Shown here in pieces: positions 1 to 13,286 of a stretch of 64,000 nt of DNA; positions within the stretch are counted from its first letter, which is position 1; every line of letters starts with the position of its first letter. Source of the DNA: Incurvaria masculella (lineage: Eukaryota; Arthropoda; Insecta; Lepidoptera; Incurvariidae); assembly GCA_946894095.1 (NCBI GenBank), contig OX335653.1, forward strand, positions 19,941,001 through 20,005,000, in the 5' to 3' direction. The translations under genes were made by a program, and so were the position numbers. Below the pieces are notes generated by a model. It saw only the letters and a list, made by a program, of their open reading frames with translations, made no database searches and was not told the DNA's origin.

Positions 1-567
1 CCAAAGGTAATGTGCTAACATTACTAACACTTATATACAAATATTTTCCAGCTCATTTGTAAAACATCTTCAATTTCTATATTGTCATGTTGGTGGGTAA
101 AAGCTTCAAACAATATGTGATAGAGCGCGCAGTTAAATTTTCTGATTATCATTGTGGCTTTGTGCTTCATACCTTAAATTTCGTCTGGTTCTTTTCTCCT
201 AACAATGGAATCATGTATCATATGATCTAAAGACCCTTCAAAATGATGGGGTCTCTCTTTGTGTGTTATCATCTGTGCCACGTAGAATGCTCTTCGCCGC
301 TGCATACTCTACTATCGATTAACGCGCAATAGGTAGGGAGTATTCACTGTCCATATAATATTCGCTATTATTTATTAAAATCCGTGAATCTTATTTTGAT
401 GGCAGCACTTCATTAAGTAGTGCGCGTGCGAGACGATCGAAACTGTTTTGTCAACTATAGAGATAGACGTACTCTACAATTTATTATTTCGGAAAATACT
501 TTAACGATTTTCTCGAAACTTTCAGGTTTAAGATAATTAAGGCAGCACTGTTCATGATTTACAAAAT
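1..567. other. No gene seen
   Basis: AT-rich sequence without motif-bearing frames or recognised repeats. Confidence 0.5.
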
Positions 568-860
568 CCGGCCAAGTGCAATTCGGACTCGCAAACGAAG
601 GGTTTCGTACCATTATACATGATTTGACCCAAAGAAATCACGTTTACTGTATGGTGGCCCCCTTTAATTTTCATTTGTTTTTTTATTTTTCTATTTGGCG
701 TTACAGCGGAAACATTCTGCACACACATTCTGTGAAAATTTCACTTATACAGTTCATGATATACAGCGCTGTGACAGACGGACGGACGGACGGATGGATA
801 GCGGACGCTTATTAAGGCGGTTCCCTTTTGCTCCCTTTGGATACGGAACCCTAAAAAAAG
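568..860 (+). repeat. GGGTTCCGTACC / (GACG)n interspersed repeat
   Basis: Starts CCGGCCAAGTGC and ends GATACGGAACCCTAAAAAAAG, with an internal CAGACGGACGGACGGACGG tract (777-797). A ~290-bp lepidopteran-type noncoding repeat; this is the most diverged full-length copy in the window. Its open frame is a repeat shadow. Confidence 0.8.
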
Positions 861-2724
861 GTTAGGGGCTCGCCTACACTCTGTATATTTTCAATTATAG
901 TACCAAGCACGATAATTCCCTCCTCCGCAGCTCTGCCAGATATAATGGTGCAGTCCCACGCGCTACAGCGCCGCTGCGGCCGCTGCTGCTTGTCGCCAGC
1001 GAGTTCAGCTGCTGCGCTGCGAGCGTGCTTTTACATTAATTATTTGGCGCACAAACGACTACCCGTAACATTTCCGTTTTATCCGGAAACAGAAATGGGA
1101 AGAAATTTCATCGCACTAGTTTACTGCGTGTACTTTTGAAAGTCCGCTTAGTATTTGTACAATTTGCATGTTGAGTTTCAAACAAAATATATAATTGTAT
1201 ATTCGTCAAAGTAAGACGAAACATTAAGTGAAGCTCGAGAGCGACAGGGATGCGGTCACTACCGATAGCTGAACGTTCTGAACGACGAGACCTGCCCGCG
1301 CCAAGGAAGTGTACAAACAATGCATTCATTTGAATTCATAAATAAGGCTTCAACTGAATCCAGCCTTCAGCTAACAAACGATAATGGCGACCTCCTCCGG
1401 AAGCATTGAGTTTGCGTTAGCGTCCATTGCTGTATGCGCTCCAAAATCGTTTTCATGCGAGCGAAATTAACTTTTGGCTCTGTAAAGTCTACTTTTTAAA
1501 TTGAATTATATATTTTTCGCGCTTATTAACTAGATAAATATGTGATCTTGTATCACAAAAAAAATAAATGTTCTAAATCATTTATAGTTAATTATAAACC
1601 TAGTGAAAACCTAGTAAATAGGTGATTCCAAACATATTTTTTTATATATAAAATAAGCAACGCATTAAAACCGTTATACACTAGATAATAGTCTAAACTT
1701 TGATGTTTTGATTTTTCTTCGGAAGTTTATTCTTCACTGATGCTGAGATAAAATAAAAAATAACCCCAAATTATTGGAGGTTAGCGTCATATGAACCCTT
1801 AACTGTATCGGTCTAATTACATATTCGTCGTAATTGAATTATATTTGAATATAAATTCACTTTATTTAAAAGCTGCACTATTTTAATACACGCGAAACTG
1901 AAATATTTATATTTGCAAAGATCCTTCGGCTTTAACAGTATGTCCTCCAGAATTATCTGTTCGTTGACGCTCATCCTGTTGCTATTCAAGTTATAATGCA
2001 ACTTTATTTTCATCCCCTTAAGTTGTGACAGACTTGATACGCTGCATTAGAACCTAAATCTCTGGATTAAAATACAAAAGAATTTTCCACTAGTCTTCGG
2101 GGTTATTAGGTGGATTTCTTGTATTAATTATTATATTATTCTCTCATCATCAATATACAGAAATCACTTTTCAGAAAACTTAATCACGTACTTATAGCTG
2201 GTTGGTTTGAAATGTAACTGTAATTAAAGATAATAACATGAGTAATGTAATATTTGGTGCCCAGTATCCATGAGCTCGTGCTAGGATCGATCAATCTAGG
2301 TTGCCAAGAAGTATTTTGTCAATTTTTAATATTCCCGAAATAGACCGTTGCCGAAGCGCTCGTTATCCAAATTGTTAGCCGCTGGCGATAAATCTTTAAT
2401 GGGCCTGAATTGCTGCTGTAAACTCCACAGTTTCTCGTAGAAATTATGTTTTTTTTGCGTACAAACTTTTACAACAGAAAAAAAAACCATTTCTGGACAG
2501 TAAGATTTTTTCCACATATAGTGTAACCACATCTCTGTTTACTCGGCAGTAAAAAACTTTTATGAAACATTTTCACTATGCATTTGTTATTGAGAATCGA
2601 TTTGACGCAAATGTTTTTTTTTTAATTCTGTTGATGCATTCAGCTATAATTGAAGAATTAACAAGTTTTCAGATAGTGGCGCCATGTAGATATTGTTGAA
2701 GATATAGGGAGCCTTTTCAAATCA
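861..2724. other. No gene seen
   Basis: Mostly AT-rich. A short GC-rich patch at 955-1030 (CGCTGCGGCCGCTGCTGC) opens a compositional frame. No splice-supported exon. Confidence 0.5.
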
Positions 2725-3127
2725 CCTTAAGCGCGTGATAGCCTGATTGCAATCAGTTCCATAAGGGCGTAAGTGAAACTATACTTAATATTTTTTTACT
2801 AATTACTACTTATTTTGGTCTTTCAGAAAGATGAAAGATGCATTGACGTACTAGCTATATTTTAACTTTATAACGGTAATTAACGGTAAATATCTGACCC
2901 CCACGTTCTATGTTCAAACTTTATGACAGTTTACGAATATTTGCCTAATTTGAGAACGCAAAGCACCAAACTTAAATATTTTAATTATAGCTAGACCATA
3001 AATCTATACTATATACTTTATTGATATCTATATTTGTCGTGTTTTTTTTAAAATAATTAAATGTTGTTTTACTTACGACCGACTTTTATGGAACCGATTG
3101 AGATCAGGTATCATCACGCCCTTAAGG
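2725..3127. mobile_element. TTAA-flanked MITE, about 400 bp
   Basis: TTAA at 2727-2730 and 3122-3125 flanks imperfect terminal inverted repeats of about 55 bp: left GCGCGTGAT..CCTGATTGCAATC, right complement GGGCGTGATGATACCTGATC. Both continue into AGTTCCATAAGGGCGTAAG-like inner repeats. No coding capacity. The TTAA target and palindromic ends suggest a piggyBac-type non-autonomous element (inference). Confidence 0.65.
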
Positions 3128-5900
3128 CGGATTGTTTTTCAGCTGAAAGGCTAATACCCAAATGATTGCTTACTGAAAACACAACTCGGTCGAATTGGTA
3201 ATATGTATTATTAAATTGATAAGTTTTGTACAAGTTTACATAGTCGGCGGCGGCGGCGGCTTGGGGGCGCGGCGTTGTGGAGTTGTGGCAACTGCGAGTA
3301 CAATCGCACGTTATCTCTTGTAGTTCGCGAATTACACCGAACTTTACTTGCGTAGTTGCTTTCCGACATTACGCGAGACATTATCCATGGAGTATGTATT
3401 CTGCTTATTCTTATTATAACGCCAACAAGTAAATTATGGACAAAATTTAATAATTGTTTTATCAGGTGGATGTGGATTAATGTCAATTTGATTTAATTAA
3501 AATTAAATTTTAGAAGAACGGTGACCATACCATACACAATGTTCACAAATTTCAAATATTTTTAATATCTAACTAATGTTATCTTCTGCGTAGGCCGCAC
3601 GGACCGCACTTAAAAGTAGCGCAAACAGCATGGAGTCCAAGTCGAACGCACATGGACTGCTAGCAGTAAGCCTGCAGTCGGTTTTCAGTCGATATCGACC
3701 GCAAGCTGCCGTTGCTAACTCGGTCCCCACCAGGATTTTTAGTAGAACGGCGTCGTCGTACGTGAATTCGTTGAATTTTATAAACAAGTTACTCCTTTGA
3801 AATTAAGTTTTTAGACTCTGAGCTGAGTAGATTTTTCTTGCAAATAAGTTTCGCTGCAATTGATCAAGTTAATAGGTATGTTTCCGTAATTCAATGGCAT
3901 TGTTCGAGGAATATTTTACGGGATAAAAGACTATGGCACAGGTGGCAAAATGCAGTCCGTCTACGCAACTCGCTGTCAGTTCGAAGCTGGACAGGAAGCC
4001 GACTGCATGTTTTGCTTTCGACCGCACGCCGACTGCTCGTGCGGTTCGTGTTTCAGTTTCAGTTGATTTTCATTAGATGTACATAACACACACTCGGATT
4101 CGTCTTGTTTTTCCTTTTTTTTCATGTCGCTTCGATTACTTCTGGCAAAGAAGAGCCGACAAGAAATTCCGTCAGGTTGGTCATTGTATTATTTTTTTCA
4201 TTCATACTTACAAACGAGTTTACAGTGATTGATTACTACTGCTCACAAACAAACATTATAATAAGAATATTACATACCTTGGTGAAGAGCAAACTCTTGA
4301 CTACTATGATATCATCTTTAATAAATTATTCAGGGGTAAAAAGCCATCGTAATTTTCGATACAAGGTAATATAAAATCAAATATAAGTTAGTAAATAAAC
4401 AAATTCATACTACAATGTAGTCCCTATAGTGTATAGCAATATATATATATTTCTATCGAGTCTGCGGATCTCCCAACTGCTTCCTCGACTGCACAATACC
4501 ATCCCACGGGCACATAATATATACAGGATTACATCCAGTAGCTCATCTCCATACAAAGTCCCGATTTCGAACATCTGTACAGATACATTTCGCTTGCATG
4601 GGCTCTACGCTAGTCTCGCGTTGCTAAAAAGTCGCGAATGGTCCTTCGAGATCATCTTTTTGAAAATAACAGAACCAGCAGTGCTCCGCCAATATTTAAG
4701 TGACAACCCCGACACTCGACGCATAAAAGGTCTCACTCTCTCGGCGGATCTCAAAAATCTGAGTTGAGCTACTGCCTGTGACTCAGGTCGCACAGCTATA
4801 TATCTACTCTTACATTTTTTTTCGTGATTTTATTCTCGTACCCCCTCAACTAAGGTATGCTAACGTGCAGAGAAAACGTTTCGGCACACAACGTATAACG
4901 CCGCCAGTTCGAGTTTTTTTCTTTATCGAATCATAAGACGTAATCGTATTGTTCTGCTCGTACAGACGATGTCCCAAGTGTATAAACATAACGTCGACAA
5001 CTCCAAGAGTTGTTGCCGAGAATATCACCACATGTTCTCCGTGTTTCCTCCACGCTGACATAGCTAATGGAAATGTCGGGTTCTGGATGCTGAAAGTATC
5101 TGCTGTACTGCGAAGGTGGCGGCGCGGTGGAGGCGGCGGGCGCGATCTCCCGCGGCGCGACGGGGCGCGATTACGTTGGGGACCGGGACGGTGGTACCTA
5201 CGGTGCACATCAGTCCATCGAGTAAGAACGGAAGGATGGAGTTTCCATCACCACTCAAACCGTATAGCTGCAGCGCGGCCACGTATCAGCCGTAATGCAC
5301 TAGATGGTTGTTTGTTCCCTTATGAATTCGGCAGTGCGAAATTCGGTGTAAGTGATGCACCTACCCCAACCTGACAGATTGTCTATGCGAAAGCTGTCTG
5401 TTTCAGGTCCTACGTCTCAATTCGCGCTTTGTAATCGAAATGCGGGACGCGGAACATCCAATAGTGGTTGCACTATTTTTTTTTAATGTTTTTGGAAATT
5501 ATAGGAACAGGAGTGAGCGAGTTCGGAAGGGAGCTGGGGGGCCATTCAGGTAAAAGTGAGTTCGAGTTCGGGATTGAGTTAACCTAAAAATAGCTGGGAA
5601 ATATATTATTATTTAAATAACGGAACCGTAATTTATACTTCCAACATATTTACGGGACAGACCAGATTTTTACCTAACTGTAATGATGTCCAAAAAGTGT
5701 GGAAAAATTTACTATTTAAAACAGTGAGTTGATATTTAGTGACTAATTCGAACTCACTCTTACCCTGAATGGACCCCAGAACTGGGCCGCTATGCGGATG
5801 ACTTTCTGTGGCCGCTCCGTCATTCCTTGCCCGTTGAGTCCGTTCGACCAGGGAGGGAATTTTTCTTTTTATTTTACAAATGGATTTTTTTACAGATATT
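3128..5900. other. No gene seen
   Basis: Contains a (GGC)n patch at 3246-3260, GC-rich blocks at 3590-3760 and 5100-5200 and otherwise AT-rich DNA. Frames of 110-141 codons here overlap on both strands and lack domain motifs. Confidence 0.5.
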
Positions 5901-6064
5901 AGTCTAACACACCACATGCGAACTAGGTGCCACGCCAAAACCTACCTCATATTGCTCGGTTAGATTTCACTGAATGGAAACGAAGGACAATTTTCATTGC
6001 CGCTTCGAACATCGTTCATTAAATGCGATGGCGTCAACTAGGGTGGGATTAACTCTACCTATGT
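5901..6064 (-). mobile_element. SINE fragment
   Basis: Matches the SINE body in reverse (AACACACCACATGCGAACTA, GACAATTTTCATTGCCGCTTC, TTAAATGCGATGGCGTCAAC). Head and tail are missing. Confidence 0.6.
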
Positions 6065-7499
6065 AATGTGTTTCGACTGCGACTGTTTGCCGTCGAGGCT
6101 CGTAATAGCGCCGCTGCAGCCGCGCAGGCCTACTCGTGCAAGTAAACTGTTGTTGCCGCTTCCTCCCCCCCTCCCCCCTCCCCCCTTGTTGCTCGCCGCC
6201 GATCTGGAAGTAATTAGTTGCCGACTTACACTAAGTTGTTTTGTGTATCGGAGGAACTTGGTGAGACACACTCGAACAAAGGAACGGTTTATGTGCTGCA
6301 GTACGATACCAATTGTTTGTTTACAATTGGTACATTCGGCATGGTAAGCAAACGAATAAGCACGTAAGTTCCCATGCTTAGATAAAAATCATATAAGACC
6401 TGTATTGGGGCATAGTAAAATCATTGCATACCTAAGTACCTTGCTATTTTTCCTATATTGAGTTTGCAGACTATATCGGAGGTGATTCTGGTGCAACGAG
6501 CCACTTTGTAGCAACACGTCTAACCCTGTGCATGCAAATAGTGGTTTTAACATGTATTTCATCTCACGGCATCACCGTAGACACCACACGTTGGACTCAG
6601 ACCTACATACGTTTTCCTTGCAAATGCCAATGCCGACTGAGGCGCCGACGGTGATGCTCTCCGTGCATAACTAAGAGAAATAAAAAAATATCACTTTTAT
6701 TGAAACTTATGCTCGACGTAATAATAATATTTAGTTTGACAGCTTCCCGCGCTTATTTGGAGCAGGTCGCGTTGCACGACGTTTCGGTACTTAAATAACT
6801 ATCATTATGTATCACGATGAGACGATCGACACGTCTTTCGTCGATCGTCTCATCCAAAGTCCAATGTGAATTTTTGACATGACAATTTCGATTGTAGTTT
6901 ATTACCATATTATGACTGCTGATTAAAAAAAATGTATGCTTAATTTTGAGCTCAATTAGGCCAGATAATTGTATTTACGCAATAAATATCGAATATCATT
7001 ACAAATTCTGAAATACACAAAAATCATATTTGATATAAGCGCTGAAAGTCTGAAGATAATGGACGAATGAAAATGAACAGGCTCAGCGATCACAAACACA
7101 AAATTATCGCGATTTTACGTGAAGCACCTGCGAGTGTCGTCCCGCTATAAAAACATCGCGAAGTGAGTAAGGGCGCGAGTACACTACACCGACCTACACC
7201 GCTCGCTCGCTGAACATACAGAGTGAGCTCAGAGTTCGGGTACATAAGTTGCAGCTCAGCAAGACGTTGGATCCACTGGATTTGACTTTTGAACTAGACT
7301 GTTTTCTGACTAAAATTATGTTGATTTAGTTCGAACATTTTTCAATTTTTAGATGTAATTTTTACTCAAAAATATGTTCAGAAAAATACAACCCCCACGC
7401 AATGTTTTAAATGTTGCTAATCTCTAAAGTACCGTTAAATAGGTAAAGCTAAAATACCTGAAAATTTACTAACCAAAATTACATTGGCCATCATTTTAT
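6065..7499. other. No gene seen; hairpin and TATA-like site inside
   Basis: Holds a CCTCCCCC-repeat tract (6164-6186), the hairpin at 6816-6854 and a TATAAAA at 7147. Nothing coding is convincing. Confidence 0.45.
6816..6854. other. Perfect 15-bp inverted repeat (hairpin)
   Basis: GATGAGACGATCGAC at 6816-6830 and its exact complement at 6840-6854 around a 9-nt loop. It lies in otherwise featureless DNA. Confidence 0.9.
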
Positions 7500-7640
7500 A
7501 TCGGACATTGGACTTGCCTTTCATGCGAGAGGTCTGGGTTCAAATCTACGCCCCGTTCAAGTAAGAATATGTTTCTATTCCTGAGTTGGTAAGTGCTTTT
7601 TAACTCCATTTAGTTCCACTAAACGTTCGAGGGCGAGTGA
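7500..7640 (+). mobile_element. tRNA-like SINE head, degenerate
   Basis: GACTTGCCTTTCATGCGAGA followed by B-box-like GGTCTGGGTTCAAATC. Resembles other SINE heads at 37.53 and 40.62 kb. No tRNA fold spans it, so it is not a tRNA gene. Confidence 0.5.
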
Positions 7641-10395
7641 AATCGTAGCACCATACAAAATAGTTGGATGCTGGAAAAAAGGAATATCTACACTTATTAT
7701 TTCTAAAACAATACTTAGTTAACATTTACATAAATTCACGTTTTAAAAAAAATCATGAAAATTTTAAATACATATGTGCGAACAAAAATAGCTAAATCGC
7801 GAGAAGAATCATAAATTGTAATAATTAGTTTTCTAAATTATCAAACTTAGATAGTTTACTTGCGGTGCCTCGACAAACTAAAAACAGAGCCCTACAACTT
7901 AGTTGTCAAGACTTTAAAGGTTTCGCAGTTCGATGCCTATTTCAAACTCATTTAAAACTGAAAAAAGTGCAGATTACGAATGGTTTCGAACACAAGATAG
8001 CACAGCTGCAGCCGTCACCCGAACAATGGAATAGCTCGCAATCGTAACGATATGCATTTATCTAACTTAGAAATAGAAAGAAATTGGTGCGTGATGAAAA
8101 TGGGCGGTGAATGTCGTCACGCGCCGACACGCGTCCTCGCTGCACCTCCTCCGTTGCGTTGCCAGGCAGCGTGTGAGAGCGCTCTAAATTCGCCTCGGTA
8201 ATTAGGCGAGACGTGAAATATCGGCTCGTTAAACCCGTCGCCGCCTCCGCCCGCCGCCCCGACCTCACCCCTCCACCCCCACCACCCACCCCGTCAACAC
8301 AAACTCTGTCCGCTATCTAAAAATCGATCATTATTTTAATCGCCGAAAACACTTTCCATCAAAGTTTATGTTAGTTATAAACACAAACAATATTTTTACT
8401 CACTTTCAGAAGTTATTTTCAGGTAACTGTTTTCTGGAACCTCCATTAAAATTACAAAATATTGTGTTGATTAATTTGATTTGGCTCTACAATGTTTTCG
8501 TAAAATTTACAAATTTGTAGGCATTTACAGTTTTGTTGCGAGATAATTAGAGACAGGTTTTTTTACAATGGGAGCTCGCGAAAACAAAACCAACGATATT
8601 AGATTCAGTTGACACGATAATTTTGGCATCCTTGTAAATTTTTGTTTAAAATTAAAATGAAAGAGAAGACTCTTTTGACGTCTCATGACCTGACCAAAGT
8701 TTTGATATATGTATTTTCCATTCACGATTCCTCATGTCGGATATATTATTTACCAGGTGGGGCTTCCAAGTTCATCTAATCACCGTAACCCGTGTTCTTA
8801 TAGCAACGGTATCGATCATAAAAAAACGTAAATGCATCATAAGTACGCTGTAATCATACCAGATGGTGCTCTATCATCTCTGCCCACCCCTCCAGAGAAG
8901 CGGCGTGATAGCATGTATCTGCTCCATTTCTCAAAATTTGCTCACGTATATTCTAACAAATACTGTATTATCTAACTCTATCCGTGCAACACGTCCGTCG
9001 CCATATATTCACTGATCACTGCAAATCTCACGGGGATCGTCGATCTCCGTGGCAAACCCCATGTAACAATCTATTGGCCTGTCATTCTAGGTTATTGTTC
9101 GGTCACTTTCTGCCAGATTAAATTGATTCGTTTCAGTCATTTAACTAATCACACCGATATGTTATTTGGGTAGTTATTTTAAATTATAGCAATGGAAAAA
9201 ACATTTTGCTTCCCAATACAGCCAATGTATGGTTAATTCGCAGAAAGTAAATACTTCGAGTACGAAATAAAAGTATTGATTGCATAAAAAACTGTAGAGC
9301 TCTACAATAGCACGTTATTAAGGCAGCAGACAGCACAGGGGTGGGAGGGGGTGGTGGGGGGTGGGGGTGGGCAGCTCGGTGGAGCGGTGAGCAGTTGGGA
9401 AAATAGTCGATAAAAAGTTTCCGTTGCATCCTTCACGAGCTTTATATTGTCCGGCGCAAGCGAGGGCGGCGGCGGCGGCGACGGTGCGGAGGGCTCGGCT
9501 TTTGCTGACTTCAGCCGCGCACTCCTTCGTTAGTGGACTGTTTGACTGCGAGCGGCTCCGGGTTGAGTTCATTCACATGTTCCAAAAGTCATACATTTTG
9601 GACGTCATTCAATGTAACCGCCACTAACACACTCGAGCCGCGTGAGGTTTCCTTACATGAAACATCGATACGGTGTTTTTCAAAGTTAAAACTACTGTAA
9701 AAATATTGGTACTATATTTTACTGCTACAAATAGTTGTTTAATTAAGTCTTGGATAACGAGGAATACGATTCTACGATAAATGTATTTAAGTGAGATTAT
9801 TAATATTTATTTAGATGTAGATTGTAGCATAATATTTAGACATAAAACCTGCTTCGGATGAATGTCTAAAAAACGTTTTCATCTTACAAAATCTAATTTC
9901 ATTGCTTCAATAAGATATTATCAGCTCTAAAACGGCATATCTATGGTAACATTTTATCACAAATGTCATACAATTTTAGTGTTTTCCTCATGTTCGACTC
10001 AAGAGTTTTTTTGTGGCCCCACACAAATTGCTTGCAAAGCTGGACAAGGTAATCCTCGTTATCTTTAAATACCTACCTGTCCTGCTTGGACACGGCAAGA
10101 CGCGGACGCTGAACATCGCGAGCTAGCAGCTCTGCGTGTGGAGTCGCGGTAAAGATTACGCGCTTGGGGAGTGCGCCATTTTTGTATCCATGGGGCGCGC
10201 CGATGAGCGATGTCGGGTCCGATATGGCGGCGGTACAAGGCTGGAGGGGGTTGAGGGGGCCACACACGTCGCCGCTCGCGCCGCCGCAACATATCGCTCG
10301 CCATATTTCGTCCACGATAGACCAGGAGGTAGCGAATCATACCGTCAGCTTAAAGAACAAGAAAACACACACACATTTTAATACTGATATTATTC
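7641..10395. other. No gene seen
   Basis: AT-rich DNA with GC-rich blocks at 8100-8290, 9335-9500 and 10120-10290. The overlapping frames in these blocks are composition-driven. Confidence 0.5.
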
Positions 10396-10950
10396 CTAGG
10401 GTGCCCCTTCCCGACGGGACTAACTTATTCGCGGCCACGGTACAAAACCGTGCTGTTCCGCTCTGGGACATTCTCTGTTTCAAAGACAAAAACAGGCTCC
10501 GTGATCAGGAGGATGCAACAGTATGTCCACAAAACATACGATGCGCATATTTAGTGTTTTATTTGGTAAGATTTACGAAAATTTTAATTACAAAAACGAC
10601 TTATAGCTAAAAGTAAATCACGACCGCTGTATTGAAAAATCAAACCAAAAAAAAATCGATCACAAATCTTCATAAAAAAAAACTATGTCTGATGACTAAT
10701 TAAGATGTTCATATTTTATCGTTTAGTAATCCACCTCCAAAGTTATTGTATAAAACGCGCGAAAAAATCGAGCTTTCGGAGTTTATAACTTAGAAACCAA
10801 ACACTATACTTTAAAATTCCAATGGTCATCAGAAATCTAGTTCGATCAGATGAAGCTGTTTTGAGTATAACTTTGGATCTATGACAAGATATATGCGCAT
10901 GCTCTTCTTTCCACGTTTGTATGGGAGCTGAGCTGGAAGCCCCATCCTTT
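10396..10950 (+). mobile_element. Degenerate copy of the piggyBac-like MITE
   Basis: Body shares GTACAAAACCGTGCTG, GGCTCCGTGAT and AATCCACCTCCAAAGTTATT with the 45.4-kb copy, but both ends are eroded and TTAA is lost. The open frame across it is a shadow. Confidence 0.7.
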
Positions 10951-12163
10951 TGTTTATACTAAATAAATACTGCAATGGTACATAGGTGTCGTAACAATTT
11001 TCATACTATACTTATATTGCAATACAAGACTGCCAGCACTGATTCAGTGACACCTTTACATTATAAATTTACCCGGATGATTTTATTGCCGATCGAAATT
11101 CTTTGTCACGGCTCTCATCCGCAACTCAACCTCCCCACAGCTACAATCTGAACAGTCGACGACATGTAGTATACATCTGATCGGACGTAGTATCTGAGGT
11201 CCTCCAGGTGGTGTCGTGAATCCTGAAGATCTCCACAAAACGGTGGACGGAGCGTCGAACTAAATGGTTGGAAAATTTGCAACTCAAAAAAAACCAAATG
11301 AAAATAATAGATATGTCGAACAGCAGTGAAAACCTGAGCAAACATATCAGTGTCATAGCTGTTCCATATTTACATAAAAGCTAAAATTTGCTTTACCGGT
11401 ACGAGTGTGGTCAAGTAAGTAATTTTCTCCGCAACATTCCGTTTCATTCAACATGAATGTTCAAGTTTACGCGGAGAAGTATTTTGACGCTCTTCTGCAA
11501 GATCCCAGGTTTCAATATTGACGGTTAGTGTGTGTTGCTTTTATGTTAAGTAAGCCAGTAATGACGTAATTGTATCGCGCCAGCTCCTTGCCCATTAGTG
11601 AACGCGAGCACGTGAGAAAAATCACGCGCGTCCCGCGAGAATTGCGTTAGATCGCGCGGGCGGGCGCGTGACGCGGCGGGCGGTCGCTGCGCGGTCGCGG
11701 CGCGGTCGCGGCGCGGTCGCGGTGCGGTCACGTACACCACGCGAGCGGGCTACCGCACAATCTACTTATTTTCGGGCGTCTCCACGTGGCGGCCGAAACT
11801 TTGCCGAACTTGTTAATATTGTCCTCTGCATAGAAATGTACCACCGAATGTACTCCGTAAGTTGTAGGAAGGTTCTAGGAGTACGAAAGCTTGCGTGACT
11901 ACGATTCGTTAGTCGCACTGCTCTCTGTGTCTTTCGACTGATCGCTTTTTTTAAATAGCTTTTAAGCGGTCGCTTGTTGCGCCCGGAGCACAGCCCGGAG
12001 TGCAGCAGGGGACGATAGTTTCTAATGCATTTTACATGTCGTCCGGCCGACACGCCTCCCGCCGCTGTCTCACTCCCGCTCCTTCCTCGCCCGTCACTCC
12101 TCCCTCCCCTGCTCCACCCTGTCTCTACCATATATTCTTCTACCGAACTCTAATGCTTCTTTT
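10951..12163. other. No gene seen; GC-rich block
   Basis: A GGTCGCGGCGC-type short tandem (GCGGTCGCGG three to four times, 11679-11728) lies in a GC-rich stretch 11575-11760. A second stretch is at 12040-12120. Confidence 0.5.
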
Positions 12164-12443
12164 TAGGGTTCCGTACCCAAAAGGTGCCAACGGAACCCTA
12201 TTACTAAGCCTTCGCTGTCCGTCCGTCCATCCGTCCGTCCGTCCGTCCATAAACCATAATAGTTAGTCAGCTGAAATTTTCACAGAGTATGTATTTATTT
12301 TGCCGCTATAACGACAAATAGGTCAAATTTAAAAATAATAAAAATTAAAGGGTTACGTAAAAAAACCTGATTTTGTATTAAATCTAGTACGATGTTGCGG
12401 AACCCTTCGTGTGCGAGTCCGACTCGCCCTTGGCCGGTTTTTT
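12164..12443 (-). repeat. GGGTTCCGTACC / (GACG)n interspersed repeat
   Basis: Reverse orientation: begins TAGGGTTCCGTACCCAAAAG, contains (GTCC)n at 12217-12249 and ends TTGGCCGGTTTTTTC. Confidence 0.8.
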
Positions 12444-12933
12444 CTATTTTTACATCGAAAGCGTTAAATAATTAGTTGCGTTTTTTTCAGCCCTGTAGGT
12501 ATTAAGTATTCATTTATCTCCAGGATTTATATTAAGGATCACCAAGCTCAAAAGTTGACTTCGATATTTACAAGTTTGACCTTCCAAAGCCTAAATTACA
12601 TTCGAATTCAATATAATCTTTCTGTAAAGGTACACATTGTAAAGAAGTGGCGGTTCCATTGTATTTCGTTAGGTGTCGGAGTGGGTATTCCGCTAGGTCG
12701 GGCCGGGCCGGGTGAGTATCGACAGCGAGGAGGGGGCGCTGACTTACTTGAGTGCAGAGCGGCTCGACAAGCGCCTTAGTATTTGCATAATTTATTCGGA
12801 AGTGAAACCGAACACAAACCGACGCGGGCGTCGCGATGGGCGGCGCGACGGGCGCCGCGGCGCGGCGGAGGAGCGGCGAGCGGCGCGGTGGCGGCGCGGA
12901 GCGATGGGCCGCGAGGTCTTGGCTATCGCAACT

Positions 12934-13083
12934 AAGGGCCGAGTGCACGAAAGCACAAAAAATCTAAATCAACGGCACGTCACTTTGTATGGAGACTATG
13001 AAAGGAACTCCAAGCGGTTCACTAAAAGTGACGTGTTTGAACATTGATTAACGCGCCCGTCTCTTCGTGCAATCGGGGCTAAG
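12934..13083. mobile_element. Short inverted-repeat element (MITE-like), 150 bp
   Basis: Ends AGGGCCGAGTGCACGAAAG and CTCTTCGTGCAATCGGGGCT are imperfect inverted repeats; the internal CACGTCACTTTGTATGGA is shared with 44431-44590. Noncoding. Confidence 0.55.
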
Positions 13084-13286
13084 TGTGTTATGGTTATAGA
13101 ACAATAATATATTCGTTGGCTGTTCATGAACTATCAACAATTTTTTAAACGTTTAATTATTTATTTATTTATTCGATTGAAAACCTACGGCTAATTAATA
13201 ACTAAATGTAAATTCGGCAATGCAATTGTTTTAACCTAAAAATATAGTTTTCAAAGTTGGGACATTGCCATCTCAGCGCAAAAACC

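Noticed and set aside
4949..5374. 141-codon open frame as an upstream Ig exon
   Set aside because: It has several Cys, but no Ig strand motifs, no Trp spacing and no phase-1 splice borders; the region is GC-biased.
7140..7260. TATA-box promoter at CTATAAAAACATCGCG
   Set aside because: No initiator-like TCAGT at the expected distance and no exon downstream; one TATA match is expected by chance here.
12568..13047. 126- and 111-codon genes in the GC-rich block at 12.7 kb
   Set aside because: Overlapping on opposite strands, Arg/Ala-rich from GC triplets, and running into the 12.93-kb inverted-repeat element.
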